From assembly GCF_035645195.1 (NCBI RefSeq), contig NZ_DASQNA010000027.1:1-64000 (forward strand): a stretch of 64,000 bases of DNA. Reading direction: 5' to 3'. Source of the stretch: Paenibacillus sp. (lineage in GTDB: Bacteria; Bacillota; Bacilli; Paenibacillales; YIM-B00363). The notes beneath the pieces are model-generated. The model was not told the origin of the DNA, did not search any database, and saw only the letters and a program-made list of their open reading frames with translations. Every line of letters begins with the position of its first letter. The first letter of the stretch is position 1. The translations under genes and the position numbers were made by a program. Positions 32,517-41,378 of this stretch are shown here, one piece after another.

Positions 32517-34238
32517 GTGGTGCTGCAATTGGGGGAGGCTGTTCATCTGCGTTATGCTTCGGTGCGAACCGTCGCGGCCGCGCGGATCATCATCATCTTG
32601 ATCGCGCTTGCGGCTGTGGCGGTCGGGTGCGAGGAAGCGCCGTCGAATGTCGAGGACGCGGGATGGACGCTGCCCGCCTTCGAGGGCGTCATCGCCGTCA
32701 AAGTGACGGACGAACGAACGGGCACGGTGGTCAGGCGCATCGACGATCCGGCTGCCATCGAGCAGCTGCTGGGCGGGCTTCGCCAAGCGGAGCCGTCGGG
32801 GATCGACGACCCGGAGATGTCCGGCAGGTTGCTGCGCGTGACCTTGACCGGGGCGGAAGGGGTGCGTACGTTCACGGTGAACGATTTGCGAGAGACGGAC
32901 GCAGCGCGATACAGCGGGAAGGTGTATATCGAGGGGGAGGACGGCCGGACTCGGGCGTGGACGGTCAAGAGCGCTTGGATCGCGGAGTTGTGCGGCGAAT
33001 TTCGACCGAACGATCCTCCGCTGCTGTATCTTTCGATAGCGAACGAAAGCGGCAGCGTCTCCGTCTGGGCCAACCGGCGCATCCGCACGGCGTCGGCGCC
33101 CATCGCCGTCGAATCGACGCTGCAGGTCGCCGGGTTGACCAAGGACGCTTCGGCGCCGGCGTACCGGATCGAGTGGAGCGACGCGCAGCGGTTCGTTGTT
33201 CGATTCGAGGAGCTGGGCGAAGGCGCAGCGGTCCGATTTCGGTTGGACGGTTTGATGACGGCCGATGGGGAAACGTTCGCGAACGCGGACCAGCCCCGCC
33301 GCAACGAGGTATTGTTGATCGGCCGGCCGGCGCATAGCCGTGCGCTGTGGTTCGATGAGGCCGGACGCCTCTTCCGGGCCGTTCGGTCGGAGCCGGCCGC
33401 GCTGGTGCAGCCGTTCGAGACGGAGGACGGGCCGGCGCTGCTGGCATACCATCTCGACGGAAGCCAGACGGCGATCGACTTGCGCAGCGGGGAGCGCCGC
33501 GCCTTCCAAATTGGAGCGTGGCCGGACGCAGCGGAGCCGTTCGGCAACGATTACGGCTCCGACGTGCTGTTCTCCGACCGCATGCACGGGAGCGCGACCT
33601 TCGCGGTGCACGGCAACCGCACGCTGTACCGCGTCGAGCCGTTCGGAGGCGAGACGGTCAAGCTGTACGAATCGCCGGTCCCGATTCGCTCGGTCGCATC
33701 ATCGCCGGACGGGCGTCGCGTCGCGCTGCTCGTGTCGGCAGACGGTGGTTCCGGCGGCGCTCTGACCGCGGAGGCGGATGCGCTCGTGCTGAGCGCGTCC
33801 GGCGAGACGCTGCGTCGCATTCCCCGCGTCACGTTCGGCGGGCATAGCGACGGCTTCCTGTTCGTGCTGCCGATGCGATGGGCAAACGACAACACGATCG
33901 CCGTACGCCGCTACGACGGGGAGTCGGACGTCGCTTGGATCGACGCGAACAAGGGAACCGTGCGGCTCGAACGCCGTCCTGCGCTGCCCGAAGCCGCAAG
34001 GTCGCTGCTGGAGGAAGCCGTCGGCTGGCCGGCCGAAATTATAAAGACGGCGCCGCTGGACGGCGGACAGGTCGCGGTATGGACGCATGAGGGGAGCTGG
34101 CTCGTCGATGCCGGGCGGCGGAGGGCTGTTTGGCTTGGGCCGGGCGAGGCGCTGCCGTGGACCGGCGGGACTGCGTTCGTCGTGTGGGAATCCGTGCCGG
34201 ACGTTCGGACGTACGACATCGGCATGCCGATGCCTTGA
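32517..34238 (+). CDS. Predicted lipoprotein with a propeller-like C-terminal region, unknown function
   Basis: I do not recognise this 573-residue protein. A hydrophobic N-terminal helix (AARIIIILIALAAVAVGC) ends in a possible but non-ideal lipobox (AVGC, Cys at about 38). Residues 50-160 look like a beta-rich domain, and from about 270 repeated short strands (LWFDEAGRLFRAV, ASSPDGRRVALLV, WANDNTIAVRRYDG) resemble beta-propeller blades, as in TolB-like proteins. The start is GTG 32517, 7 nt after AAAGGAGG. It is monocistronic, and its outer-surface location is inferred. Confidence 0.7.
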   Translation: MVLQLGEAVHLRYASVRTVAAARIIIILIALAAVAVGCEEAPSNVEDAGWTLPAFEGVIAVKVTDERTGTVVRRIDDPAAIEQLLGGLRQAEPSGIDDPEMSGRLLRVTLTGAEGVRTFTVNDLRETDAARYSGKVYIEGEDGRTRAWTVKSAWIAELCGEFRPNDPPLLYLSIANESGSVSVWANRRIRTASAPIAVESTLQVAGLTKDASAPAYRIEWSDAQRFVVRFEELGEGAAVRFRLDGLMTADGETFANADQPRRNEVLLIGRPAHSRALWFDEAGRLFRAVRSEPAALVQPFETEDGPALLAYHLDGSQTAIDLRSGERRAFQIGAWPDAAEPFGNDYGSDVLFSDRMHGSATFAVHGNRTLYRVEPFGGETVKLYESPVPIRSVASSPDGRRVALLVSADGGSGGALTAEADALVLSASGETLRRIPRVTFGGHSDGFLFVLPMRWANDNTIAVRRYDGESDVAWIDANKGTVRLERRPALPEAARSLLEEAVGWPAEIIKTAPLDGGQVAVWTHEGSWLVDAGRRRAVWLGPGEALPWTGGTAFVVWESVPDVRTYDIGMPMP

Positions 34239-34307
34239 TCGATGAGGCGGCGAAGCCGGGAAGGAACGATCGTTCCAGCCGGCAAGGGGAGCTCAAAGCC
34301 GTTTCGA

Positions 34308-34333
34308 CCGGCGGCACGGCATCGTGCCGCCGG
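34308..34333 (+). terminator. Strong hairpin after the lipoprotein gene
   Basis: CCGGCGGCACG and CGTGCCGCCGG form a perfect 11-bp stem around GCAT. No T-run follows, so termination is uncertain. It lies in the 146-base gap before the DUF2254 remnant. Confidence 0.45.
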
Positions 34334-34384
34334 GCTCGCTTTCCTGCGTCCCCGCTCGCCGATTGCTCCGGCCCTCCGAATGGA

Positions 34385-35290
34385 TTATGATGTTTGGCAA
34401 ATGTGGTCCAATCGTTGTTTTGCGTGCACAATCAAATTTCTATCCAGATCATGCATGATCCTTGGGTCGATGTTCGAATACACATAGTTTCCGATTTTCT
34501 GTACCGTCTCTCTTCCTTCTTGAAGTTCTTCCGCGAGATGAGTCAGCGACTCCAACAGAGCATGCATAACGGACACATCATGCGCCCCATACAGTCTGAG
34601 TTGGTAAAAGGTCTTATATAAGAAGTCCTCGAACGTAAAGTAAGGAATTTCGAGAATGTATCCCTTCCCTCTCACAATCCAGCAGCTGCCCTTCCATGAC
34701 CCAAGCTTGGCAAGCAAAATCCCAAGAGCTCTAATGCAGTAGATCGCCGTATTAGGGTCATTAATCCCGGGAGAAATCGCCCGCAAACCCGTTTCTATTA
34801 TTTTTTCCATAACGAAGGCGATGTCTTGCTCGTTTGACCTTACTGGAGAAACCTTCACTGCGTTCGCTAATTTTTTTTGAAATTCCTCGGATAAAGTAGA
34901 GTGCCCGCGAATTTCCATTAAGGGCGCTCTTTTTCGTATGTATTGGCCAACCTTGGGAATAAGGAGAATCTTTAACTCTTTATAGCCTTTTCTTTTTATT
35001 GCTCTCTCCAACGCCAAGAAATCCACAAAGTTCAGATATCCCTCCTTCTCCGAATATATAGTCAAACATTCAGCCGCTGGCGTCGAGGAAGTGAGTTCGG
35101 ATTCCCCGAGGGTACCGACGGTTTTAAACGCATGAATCAATGTAACGGCTTTTTCCGAAACAATTTGAATCAAAGTATTAACCCTAATGAACTTAGACAC
35201 CTGGTGAATAAAATAAACGAAAAACAGCAGGCAGATCAATGCGAACAAGACAGCGACCGAAGCATCGACGTCTTTCGGAAGCGGCAGGCC
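34385..35290 (-). pseudogene. DUF2254 membrane protein, 5'-truncated remnant
   Basis: About 295 codons match the C-terminal two thirds of DUF2254 proteins: the helix SVAVLFALICLLFFVYFIHQ, then IVSEKAVTLIHAF, the conserved GINDPNTAIYCI motif and a normal C-terminus. The N-terminal part with the first membrane helices is missing. Homology stops near 35290, and the frame continues only into the repeat array, where it has no start codon or ribosome binding site of its own. The stretch is visibly richer in A and T than all neighbouring genes, which suggests import from a lower-GC relative followed by damage. It is probably not functional. Confidence 0.75.
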
Positions 35291-35376
35291 TTTTTGTTTT
35301 GCCCGCCTGGTTGGTCCTCCCTCCAGAAGGGGGATCGGCGTCCCGGGGGCGGGTGCGTATGCGCTGGAGGATGATG

Positions 35377-35940
35377 ATGGGAAGGAGGTACGCAAAAGAA
35401 GGGAGGGGTGGTGACAAAAGAAAGGTAGGAGGTACACATCATGGCGGGGCACAGGCGGGCGCAGGCACGCTGAAGACGGGTTATGGGAAGGGAGTACGCA
35501 AAAGAAGGGAGGGGTGGTGACAAAAGAAAGGTAGGGGGTACACATCATGGCGGGGCACAGGCGGGCGCAGGTGCGTTGGCGGCGCGTTATGGGAAGGAGG
35601 TACGCAAAAGAAAGGAGGGGTGGTGACAAAAGAAAGGTAGGAGGTACACATCATGGCGGGGCACAGGCGGGCGAGGCGCGCTGGAGACGGGTTATGGGAA
35701 GGGAGTACGCAAAAGAGGAGAGGGGTGGTGACAAAAGAAAGGTAGGAGGTACACATCATGGCGGGGCACAGGCAGGCGCAGGTGCGCTGGCGGCGGGTTA
35801 TGGGAAGGAGGTACGCAAAAGAAAGAGGGGATGGTTACAAAAGAAGGGTAGGAGGTACACATCATGGCGGGGCACAGGCGGGCGCAGGCGGTTGCAGGCG
35901 CGTTGTCGCGGATGATGGGAAGGGAGTACGAGTACGCAAA
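35377..35940 (+). repeat. Tandem repeat array, five units of about 106 bp plus a partial sixth
   Basis: Units start at 35377, 35483, 35589, 35694, 35800 and 35915 (each ATGGGAAGG), so unit lengths are 106, 106, 105, 106 and 115. The sixth breaks off after about 26 bases. The plus strand is strongly purine-rich. Each unit holds two copies of a GGAGGTAC element and one AGGAGGTACACATCATG, a perfect ribosome binding site with an ATG at ideal distance. Because 106 is not a multiple of three, frames change from unit to unit. The array lies between the broken DUF2254 gene and the promoter at 35983. No spacers differ between units, so it is not a CRISPR array. Confidence 0.9.
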
Positions 35941-35982
35941 CAATTACAAAAATTGGCGCGTGTCGAATCGTGTTGATATATG

Positions 35983-36011
35983 TTGAAAATTGGCTGAATC
36001 GCATCTATAAT
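35983..36011 (+). promoter_or_regulatory. SigA promoter of the riboswitch-GGDEF-EAL unit
   Basis: TTGAAA (35983-35988), exactly 17 bp, TATAAT (36006-36011). Transcription should start near 36018, just ahead of the riboswitch aptamer. Confidence 0.8.
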
Positions 36012-36029
36012 GAGGGCACTGCACTATAG

Positions 36030-36115
36030 ACGAAACGGCAAACCTTGCGAAAGCAAGCGGCGCAAAGCTATGGGCCTACGGAAACCGAGTTTCTACGGCC
36101 GCCAAGCTCCCGAAC
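36030..36115 (+). ncRNA. Cyclic di-GMP-I (GEMM) riboswitch aptamer
   Basis: The aptamer shows the class-I landmarks in order: ACGGCAAACC (36035-36044), a short TTGC/GCAA hairpin capped by GAAA, GGCGCAAAGC (36059-36068), TGGGCCTA (36071-36078), a second hairpin with GAAAC/GTTTC arms, and the closing ACGGCCGCCAAGCTCCCG. It starts soon after the predicted transcription start and precedes a gene that makes and degrades c-di-GMP, so ligand feedback is expected. The outer boundaries are approximate. Confidence 0.9.
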
Positions 36116-36139
36116 GGTAGATGCGAGCGGCACTCCCAT

Positions 36140-36187
36140 CCTCCTTTTTGCGCCTGCGTGTTCACCGACAACGTGCGAAAGAGGAGG
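36140..36187 (+). promoter_or_regulatory. Anti-Shine-Dalgarno hairpin, likely expression platform of the riboswitch
   Basis: CCTCCTTTTT (36140-36149) can pair over ten positions (one G.U) with AAAGAGGAGG (36178-36187), which contains the ribosome binding site of the GGDEF-EAL gene. No T-tailed terminator is present in the leader, so control at translation initiation is the simplest reading. I did not find an obvious alternative partner for the anti-SD strand. Confidence 0.6.
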
Positions 36188-36194
36188 TTCTACC

Positions 36195-38270
36195 ATGAAC
36201 ACGCAAAATTCCGGGGACTTTACTTCGTACCTGGCCGGCAAATATAGATCGCTGCGCAATGAGCTCCGCCATTACCCTGGCGCGTTGTTCTCCTACGTGG
36301 AAAAAGACGGACGTCACGTGTATACGCGGGCCGACGGCGGCATGATCCACGATGCGAACCTGCGTCCGGAAGATATTATAGGAAAAGACGCCGCATTTTT
36401 GGAAGCGTTACCATATAATCGGGAGCGATTCGCTTCGGCCTGGGCGGGGGCGAGGACGGAGTACGAAGCCGAAGTCGAGGGACGCTGGGTCTGGACGTCG
36501 CTGCGGCCGATCGAGCGGGGCGGCGCCGTCGTCGAAGTCGTCGGGTACGCGGCCGACGTGACGAAGCGGAAAACGGTGGAGCGGGAGCTCGCCGTCAGCG
36601 AAACGAAATACCGTATCATCGCGGAGAACGCGACGGACCTGATTAAAATTTTCGGAGGCGATGGGACGATCGTTTACGCCTCCCCTTCGCATCTGACGGT
36701 CTTGGGCTATGCTCCCGAAGAGGTGGAGGGCACGAACGGATTGACATTCGCTCACCCCGACTACGTGGGTGTCATCATCGATACGATCCGCAAGCTGAAC
36801 GAAGAGCGCCGGTCGATTACCGTGCAGCTTCGTTTCGTGCACAAGAACGGCTCCGCCGTTTGGCTGGAGAGCAAACTGACGCCGGTGATCGAACGGGGAA
36901 CGGTCGTGTCCATCATCGCCGTTTCGCGGGATATCACCGAACGGGTGCGCTTGGAAGAGCGGATGCGGGCGATGGCGTACGAGGATCCGATTACGGGTCT
37001 CGGCAATCGCCGCCGCTTCGAGGAGCGGCTCCCGACGCTGCTGAGCGAACAGATAGGCCGGCGGACGGCGCTGTACTTTTTCGACATGGACCGATTCAAA
37101 ATCGTGAACGATTCGCTCGGTCACGACGTCGGCGACTTGCTGCTGAAGCAAGTGGCGAATCGAATCAAAGCGATGTTCGACGGGACGGAACATCTCGGGT
37201 TCCGCATGGGCGGCGACGAATTCGCCGTCGCCGCGCTCGGCATCGCGGATCGAGATGATGCCGCCGCCCGCGCCGCGGCGATCATGAACGCGTTCCGGGT
37301 TCCGTTCACGATCGGCGGCATGGAAATCAACGTCACGACGAGCATCGGGGTAGCGGTATATCCAGACGACGCGCAGGATCTGCAAACGCTCGTAAGAGCG
37401 GCCGACCAAGCGATGTACTGCGCGAAGGAGCAGGGGAAGAACACGTACGTCTTCTACAAGAATCGCGTCGCCGAGGACCGGAGGACGGGGCTGCAGGCGG
37501 AGAACGAGCTCCGGAAGGCGCTTAGAGCGCGGGAGCTGTATTTGGAATATCAACCGCGCATCGACATGCGCACCGGCCGTCTCGTCGGCGTCGAAGCGCT
37601 CCTCCGCTGGCGCCATCCGGAGAAAGGCGTCGTGCCGCCGTCCGATTTCATTCCGCTGGCGGAGGAGAGCGGCCTGATCGTGCCGATCGGGGAATGGGTG
37701 CTGAAGGAGGCGTGCGCGCAAAACCGGCGCTGGCAAACGGACGGCTTCCCGCCGATCGTCGTCTCCGTCAACTTGTCTCCGAAGCAATTCGCGTCCGCGG
37801 GGCTCGTCGAGACGGTCGAACAGGCGCTGCGCAGCTCCGGGCTGGAAGCGAAGTGGCTGGAGCTGGAAATTACGGAGAGCATGATGATGAAGAACGTCGA
37901 GGCGGGCGTCCGGCTGCTCGGCGAGCTGAAAGCGCTCGGGGCGAGCGTGTCGCTCGACGATTTCGGCACGGGGTATTCTTCGCTGAGCCTGCTGAAAAAT
38001 TTCCCGCTCGATTCGATCAAAATCGATCGCAGCTTTATTCAAGACATTCCGTTCGGCATTCGGGACGCGGCGATTTCTTCGTCGATCATCGCGATGGGGA
38101 AGCATCTCGGGCTGAAGGTCGTCGCCGAAGGAGTCGAAACCGGCGAGCAGCTGCGGTTTCTGCTTGGCGCGGGCTGCCACGAATATCAAGGCTTCTTGTA
38201 CAGCAAACCGGTCCCGGCGGCGCGCATTGACGCGATGCTCGGAGAAGCGCCGGGAAGACAATGGAACTAG
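36195..38270 (+). CDS. PAS-PAS-GGDEF-EAL c-di-GMP cyclase/phosphodiesterase
   Basis: A 691-residue protein. It is cytosolic by appearance, with no membrane helix. A short PAS-like domain (about 30-130) and a clear PAS domain with PAC (about 140-270) precede a diguanylate cyclase domain whose active motif GGDEF is intact at 339-343, and a phosphodiesterase domain with EALLRW at 467-472 and the catalytic DDFGTGYSS loop. Either activity could dominate. The start ATG 36195 follows GAGGAGG and is used because the riboswitch lies upstream. Expression is probably controlled by the c-di-GMP level itself. It is a single-gene unit. Confidence 0.93.
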   Translation: MNTQNSGDFTSYLAGKYRSLRNELRHYPGALFSYVEKDGRHVYTRADGGMIHDANLRPEDIIGKDAAFLEALPYNRERFASAWAGARTEYEAEVEGRWVWTSLRPIERGGAVVEVVGYAADVTKRKTVERELAVSETKYRIIAENATDLIKIFGGDGTIVYASPSHLTVLGYAPEEVEGTNGLTFAHPDYVGVIIDTIRKLNEERRSITVQLRFVHKNGSAVWLESKLTPVIERGTVVSIIAVSRDITERVRLEERMRAMAYEDPITGLGNRRRFEERLPTLLSEQIGRRTALYFFDMDRFKIVNDSLGHDVGDLLLKQVANRIKAMFDGTEHLGFRMGGDEFAVAALGIADRDDAAARAAAIMNAFRVPFTIGGMEINVTTSIGVAVYPDDAQDLQTLVRAADQAMYCAKEQGKNTYVFYKNRVAEDRRTGLQAENELRKALRARELYLEYQPRIDMRTGRLVGVEALLRWRHPEKGVVPPSDFIPLAEESGLIVPIGEWVLKEACAQNRRWQTDGFPPIVVSVNLSPKQFASAGLVETVEQALRSSGLEAKWLELEITESMMMKNVEAGVRLLGELKALGASVSLDDFGTGYSSLSLLKNFPLDSIKIDRSFIQDIPFGIRDAAISSSIIAMGKHLGLKVVAEGVETGEQLRFLLGAGCHEYQGFLYSKPVPAARIDAMLGEAPGRQWN

Positions 38271-38358
38271 CCGCCGGCTGCACCCGCCCGGAACCGTCCA
38301 GGTGCCGGGCGCACAGCCGATCGCGCCGTTAAAAAATGCTTTACGCTATTCAACATGT

Positions 38359-38374
38359 CTGATAAGCTGATAAG
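38359..38374 (+). promoter_or_regulatory. Possible operator upstream of lutA
   Basis: CTGATAAG occurs twice in tandem (38359-38374), framed by TCTG and CAGA, 38 bases before the lutA start. It is the only repeated element in the 142-base gap and so the best candidate for LutR binding. The match to any known LutR consensus was not established. Confidence 0.3.
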
Positions 38375-38412
38375 CAGAGAGTTTTATTTTCCCCGGAAGG
38401 TGGAACGGTCCC

Positions 38413-39153
38413 ATGAAAGTGTCTTTATTCATCACCTGTTTAAGCGATGCGGTATACCCGCGCGTCGGCGAAGCGATGGTCCGGCTGCTCGCGCGGTACG
38501 GCGTCGCCGTCGAATTCCCGAAAACGCAAACGTGCTGCGGTCAGCCGGCGTTCAACAGCGGCTACTGGGACGAAGCGCGCGCTTCGGCGAAAACGCTTTT
38601 AGAGTCGTTCGACGACAGCGATTTCGTCATTTCGCCGTCGGGCTCGTGCACCGGCATGATTCACCACTACTATCCGAAGTTGTTCGAGAACGATCCGGTC
38701 ATGCTGGAGAAGGCGAAGGCGCTCGTCGCGAAAACGTACGAATTCACGCAGTTCCTCGTGCAGGTGCTCGGGGTCGAAGACGTCGGCGCGACGTTCCCGC
38801 ACAAGGTGACGTACCACCCGTCTTGCCACGGCAGCCGGCTGCTCGGCATTAAAGCGGAGCCGAGCAAGCTGATGGAGAACGTGCGGGGCATGGAAATCGT
38901 GCCGTTGCCATACGCGGAAGACTGCTGCGGCTTCGGCGGCACGTTCGCGGTCAAAATGTGCGACATCTCCGGCGCGATGGTGTCCGAGAAGACGGATCAC
39001 GTGCTCGAAACCGAAGCCGAAGTGCTCGTCGGCCTCGACATGGGGTGCCTCATGAACATCGCCGGCAACCTGCGTTACCGCGGCAAGCCGGTCCGGGTTA
39101 TGCATTTGGCGGAGCTACTTTACGAGGGGGTGTCGGCCGTTGAGCAGCGTTAA
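38413..39153 (+). CDS. lutA: L-lactate utilization Fe-S protein LutA
   Basis: A 246-residue cytosolic subunit of the LutABC complex, which oxidises L-lactate to pyruvate. It has the two cysteine-rich CCG domains of this family: TCCGQPAFNSG (about residues 40-50) and DCCGFGGTFAVK (about 176-187), with SPSGSCTGM and TYHPSCHGSR contributing further cysteines. ATG 38413 follows GGAAGGTGG. The lutB start lies inside its 3' end. Length is normal (B. subtilis LutA is about 238). Confidence 0.95.
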   Translation: MKVSLFITCLSDAVYPRVGEAMVRLLARYGVAVEFPKTQTCCGQPAFNSGYWDEARASAKTLLESFDDSDFVISPSGSCTGMIHHYYPKLFENDPVMLEKAKALVAKTYEFTQFLVQVLGVEDVGATFPHKVTYHPSCHGSRLLGIKAEPSKLMENVRGMEIVPLPYAEDCCGFGGTFAVKMCDISGAMVSEKTDHVLETEAEVLVGLDMGCLMNIAGNLRYRGKPVRVMHLAELLYEGVSAVEQR

Positions 39154-40660
39154 TCACGGAAGCGGTCTCGCGACGGTCAAAGAACGCGCGGGCGTCGCGC
39201 TGAACGACGAGTTTTTGCGCAATGCGGTGAAGTTTACGACGGAGCGGCTTCGGAACGGCAAGAAAACCGCGTCCGCGGAGCACGGCAACTGGGACGATTG
39301 GCGAGAGCGCGGGCGGCAAATCCGGCTTCATACGATCGCGCACCTGGATTACTACCTGAACCAATTTATCGAGAACGCCCGCGCGAACGGGGTGCATATC
39401 CATTTCGCGGATACGGGGGCGGAAGCGGTCGACATCGCGCTCGCGATCGCGAAGAACGTCGGCGCGCGCTCGGTCGTCAAATCGAAATCGATGGTGAGCG
39501 AGGAGCTGCATTTGAACGCGGCGCTCGAGAAGGTCGGCATCGAGTCGATCGAGACGGATCTCGGCGAATATATTATCCAGCTCGCGAACGAAACGCCGTC
39601 GCACATCATCATCCCGGCGATTCATAAGAACCGGTACCAAATCGCCGAGCTGCTGTCGAAGGACGCGGGCGAGACGCTGCCGCCGGAGACGACGGTGCTC
39701 GCCGGCTTCGTCCGGAAAAAGCTGCGCGAGAAATTCCTCGAAGCGGACATCGGCATGACCGGCTGCAATTTCGCGATCGCGGAGAGCGGTTCGATGGTGC
39801 TGTTCGAAAACGAAGGCAACGCGCGCATGGTCACGACGGTGCCGAAAACGCAAATTACGCTCATGGGCATGGAGCGGATCATTCCGACGTGGGACGACCT
39901 CGAGGTGATGGCGACGCTGCTGCCGCGCTCGGCCACAGGCCAGCGGCTGACCGTCTATATGTCCGGCATTACCGGTCCGCGCCGGACGAACGACGGCGAC
40001 GGCCCCGAAGAGATGCACATCATCATCGTCGACAACGGCCGTTCGCTGCAGCTCGGCGATCCGGAGTTCCAAGAGCTGCTCAACTGCATTCGCTGCGGAG
40101 CATGCCTCAACGCTTGCCCGGTGTACCGCCATATCGGCGGCCACGCGTACGGCGGCACGTACAGCGGTCCGATCGGCGCGGTGTTGACGCCGGCGCTCAA
40201 TAAGAACGTCGCGGAATGGGACGACATCGCGAACGCGTCGAGCTTGTGCGGCGCCTGCTACGAAGCTTGTCCGGTCAAAATTCCGCTGCACGATATGCTG
40301 GTGTATTTGCGCAAACGCAAAGTGTCGAGCGGCAATGGCGACCCGCTCGAGAAGATCGGCATGAAAGGGTTCCAAGTGCTCATGTCGAACGCCTCCCGTT
40401 TCACCGGCGCGGTGAAGCTTGCGAAGTTCGGGCAGCCGCTGCTGGCGAGAGACGGGGCGATCAAGGCGAAAATCGGTCCGCTGAAAGGCTGGAATTCGTA
40501 CCGCCACGCGCCGACGCTGCCGAGCGAATCGTTCCGCGACCGGTGGGAGTCGCTGAAGGGCGAGCTGAACCGGACGGCGGAGCCGCTCGCGGGCGAAGCG
40601 CGGCGCCGGATGGAAGAAGCGCTGGCGAAACGGAAGACGGGAGGGCACGGTCATGACTAA
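39140..40660 (+). CDS. lutB: L-lactate utilization Fe-S protein LutB
   Basis: A 506-residue subunit that joins a LUD domain (about 60-300, with IHFADTGAEAVDIAL and GMTGCNFAIAESG) to two [4Fe-4S] ferredoxin motifs, CIRCGACLNACPVYR (about 314-328) and CGACYEACPV (about 371-380). It carries electrons from lactate oxidation. The start is TTG 39140, 9 nt after GAGGGGG and 14 nt inside lutA, so it is translationally coupled. It overlaps lutC by 8 nt. Confidence 0.95.
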   Translation: MSSVNHGSGLATVKERAGVALNDEFLRNAVKFTTERLRNGKKTASAEHGNWDDWRERGRQIRLHTIAHLDYYLNQFIENARANGVHIHFADTGAEAVDIALAIAKNVGARSVVKSKSMVSEELHLNAALEKVGIESIETDLGEYIIQLANETPSHIIIPAIHKNRYQIAELLSKDAGETLPPETTVLAGFVRKKLREKFLEADIGMTGCNFAIAESGSMVLFENEGNARMVTTVPKTQITLMGMERIIPTWDDLEVMATLLPRSATGQRLTVYMSGITGPRRTNDGDGPEEMHIIIVDNGRSLQLGDPEFQELLNCIRCGACLNACPVYRHIGGHAYGGTYSGPIGAVLTPALNKNVAEWDDIANASSLCGACYEACPVKIPLHDMLVYLRKRKVSSGNGDPLEKIGMKGFQVLMSNASRFTGAVKLAKFGQPLLARDGAIKAKIGPLKGWNSYRHAPTLPSESFRDRWESLKGELNRTAEPLAGEARRRMEEALAKRKTGGHGHD

Positions 40661-41369
40661 CGATCTGTTGAAACAGCTGGAGGAGCGGTCCCGCGCGAAG
40701 CAGGCGCAGTTCATCGGCAACATCGCGAGCCGGCTCGGCCGACCGCAGGTGCGCGAGAAGCCGCGGCATCCGTTCAAGGGAGCGCCGGCGTTCTGGGACG
40801 AGTTCGAACTCGCGCTGGATGAGCGCATTCAGCTGTTCAGCGACAACTGGACGAAGGCGGGCGGCCACGTCGTGCGGCATGCGTCGATGGAAGAGGCAAA
40901 GTCGTGGATCGTCGGCAAAGCGTCCGAGCTGAAGGCGAAGCTGCTGCTGCGCCAAAACCAGCCGGAGCTGAACGAGCTCGGCATCGAAGCGGAGCTGCCG
41001 GACGCCGAGGTCGTCGTCTGGGACGAAGCGCCGCGCGATGAGCGGCTGACGGTGGCGGCCGGCGCGGACATCGGGCTCGTCGTCGTCGATCACGCGGTAG
41101 CGTACACGGGCTCGATCGTCGTGAAGTCGTCCGAACAGAAGGGACGCTCGGTCAGCCTGCTGCCGACGGCGCTGTTCGCGATCATCCCGGCGGATCGGAT
41201 GAAGACGCGCCTCGGCGAAGTGCTGCGGCCGCTCGACGCGACGCCGCGCGAGGATTTGCCGGCCGGCGTCCACTTCATCAGCGGCCCGAGCCGCTCCGCC
41301 GATATCGAGAACGATCTGACGATCGGCGTTCACGGCCCGGGCGTCGTCTACGCGATCATCGTAGGGTAG
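40653..41369 (+). CDS. lutC: L-lactate utilization protein LutC
   Basis: A 238-residue LUD-domain protein and the third part of the lactate oxidation complex. It carries GLVVVDHAVAYTGSIVVKSS, SLLPTALFAIIPADR and the C-terminal GPSRSADIENDLTIGVHGPG typical of LutC/YkgG. It has no cysteine motifs, as expected. ATG 40653 lies within the lutB end, behind GGGAGGG. The regulator gene starts 10 nt after its stop. Confidence 0.94.
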   Translation: MTNDLLKQLEERSRAKQAQFIGNIASRLGRPQVREKPRHPFKGAPAFWDEFELALDERIQLFSDNWTKAGGHVVRHASMEEAKSWIVGKASELKAKLLLRQNQPELNELGIEAELPDAEVVVWDEAPRDERLTVAAGADIGLVVVDHAVAYTGSIVVKSSEQKGRSVSLLPTALFAIIPADRMKTRLGEVLRPLDATPREDLPAGVHFISGPSRSADIENDLTIGVHGPGVVYAIIVG

Positions 41370-41378
41370 GCGGAGCGG

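Noticed and set aside
34385-35629. Full 414-codon frame as an intact DUF2254 protein
   Set aside because: The first 115 or so codons are translated repeat sequence without homology, membrane helices or a ribosome binding site. The missing N-terminal helices make a truncated remnant more likely.
35547-35915. A 122-codon frame inside the repeat array beginning at a perfect ribosome binding site
   Set aside because: The repeat unit is not a multiple of three, so the frame is an accident of unit order, and the product is a low-complexity basic repeat. It is kept as an observation about the array, not called as a gene.
35377-35940. CRISPR array
   Set aside because: The whole 106-bp unit is repeated with no unique spacers, it is too long for a CRISPR repeat, and no cas genes are nearby.
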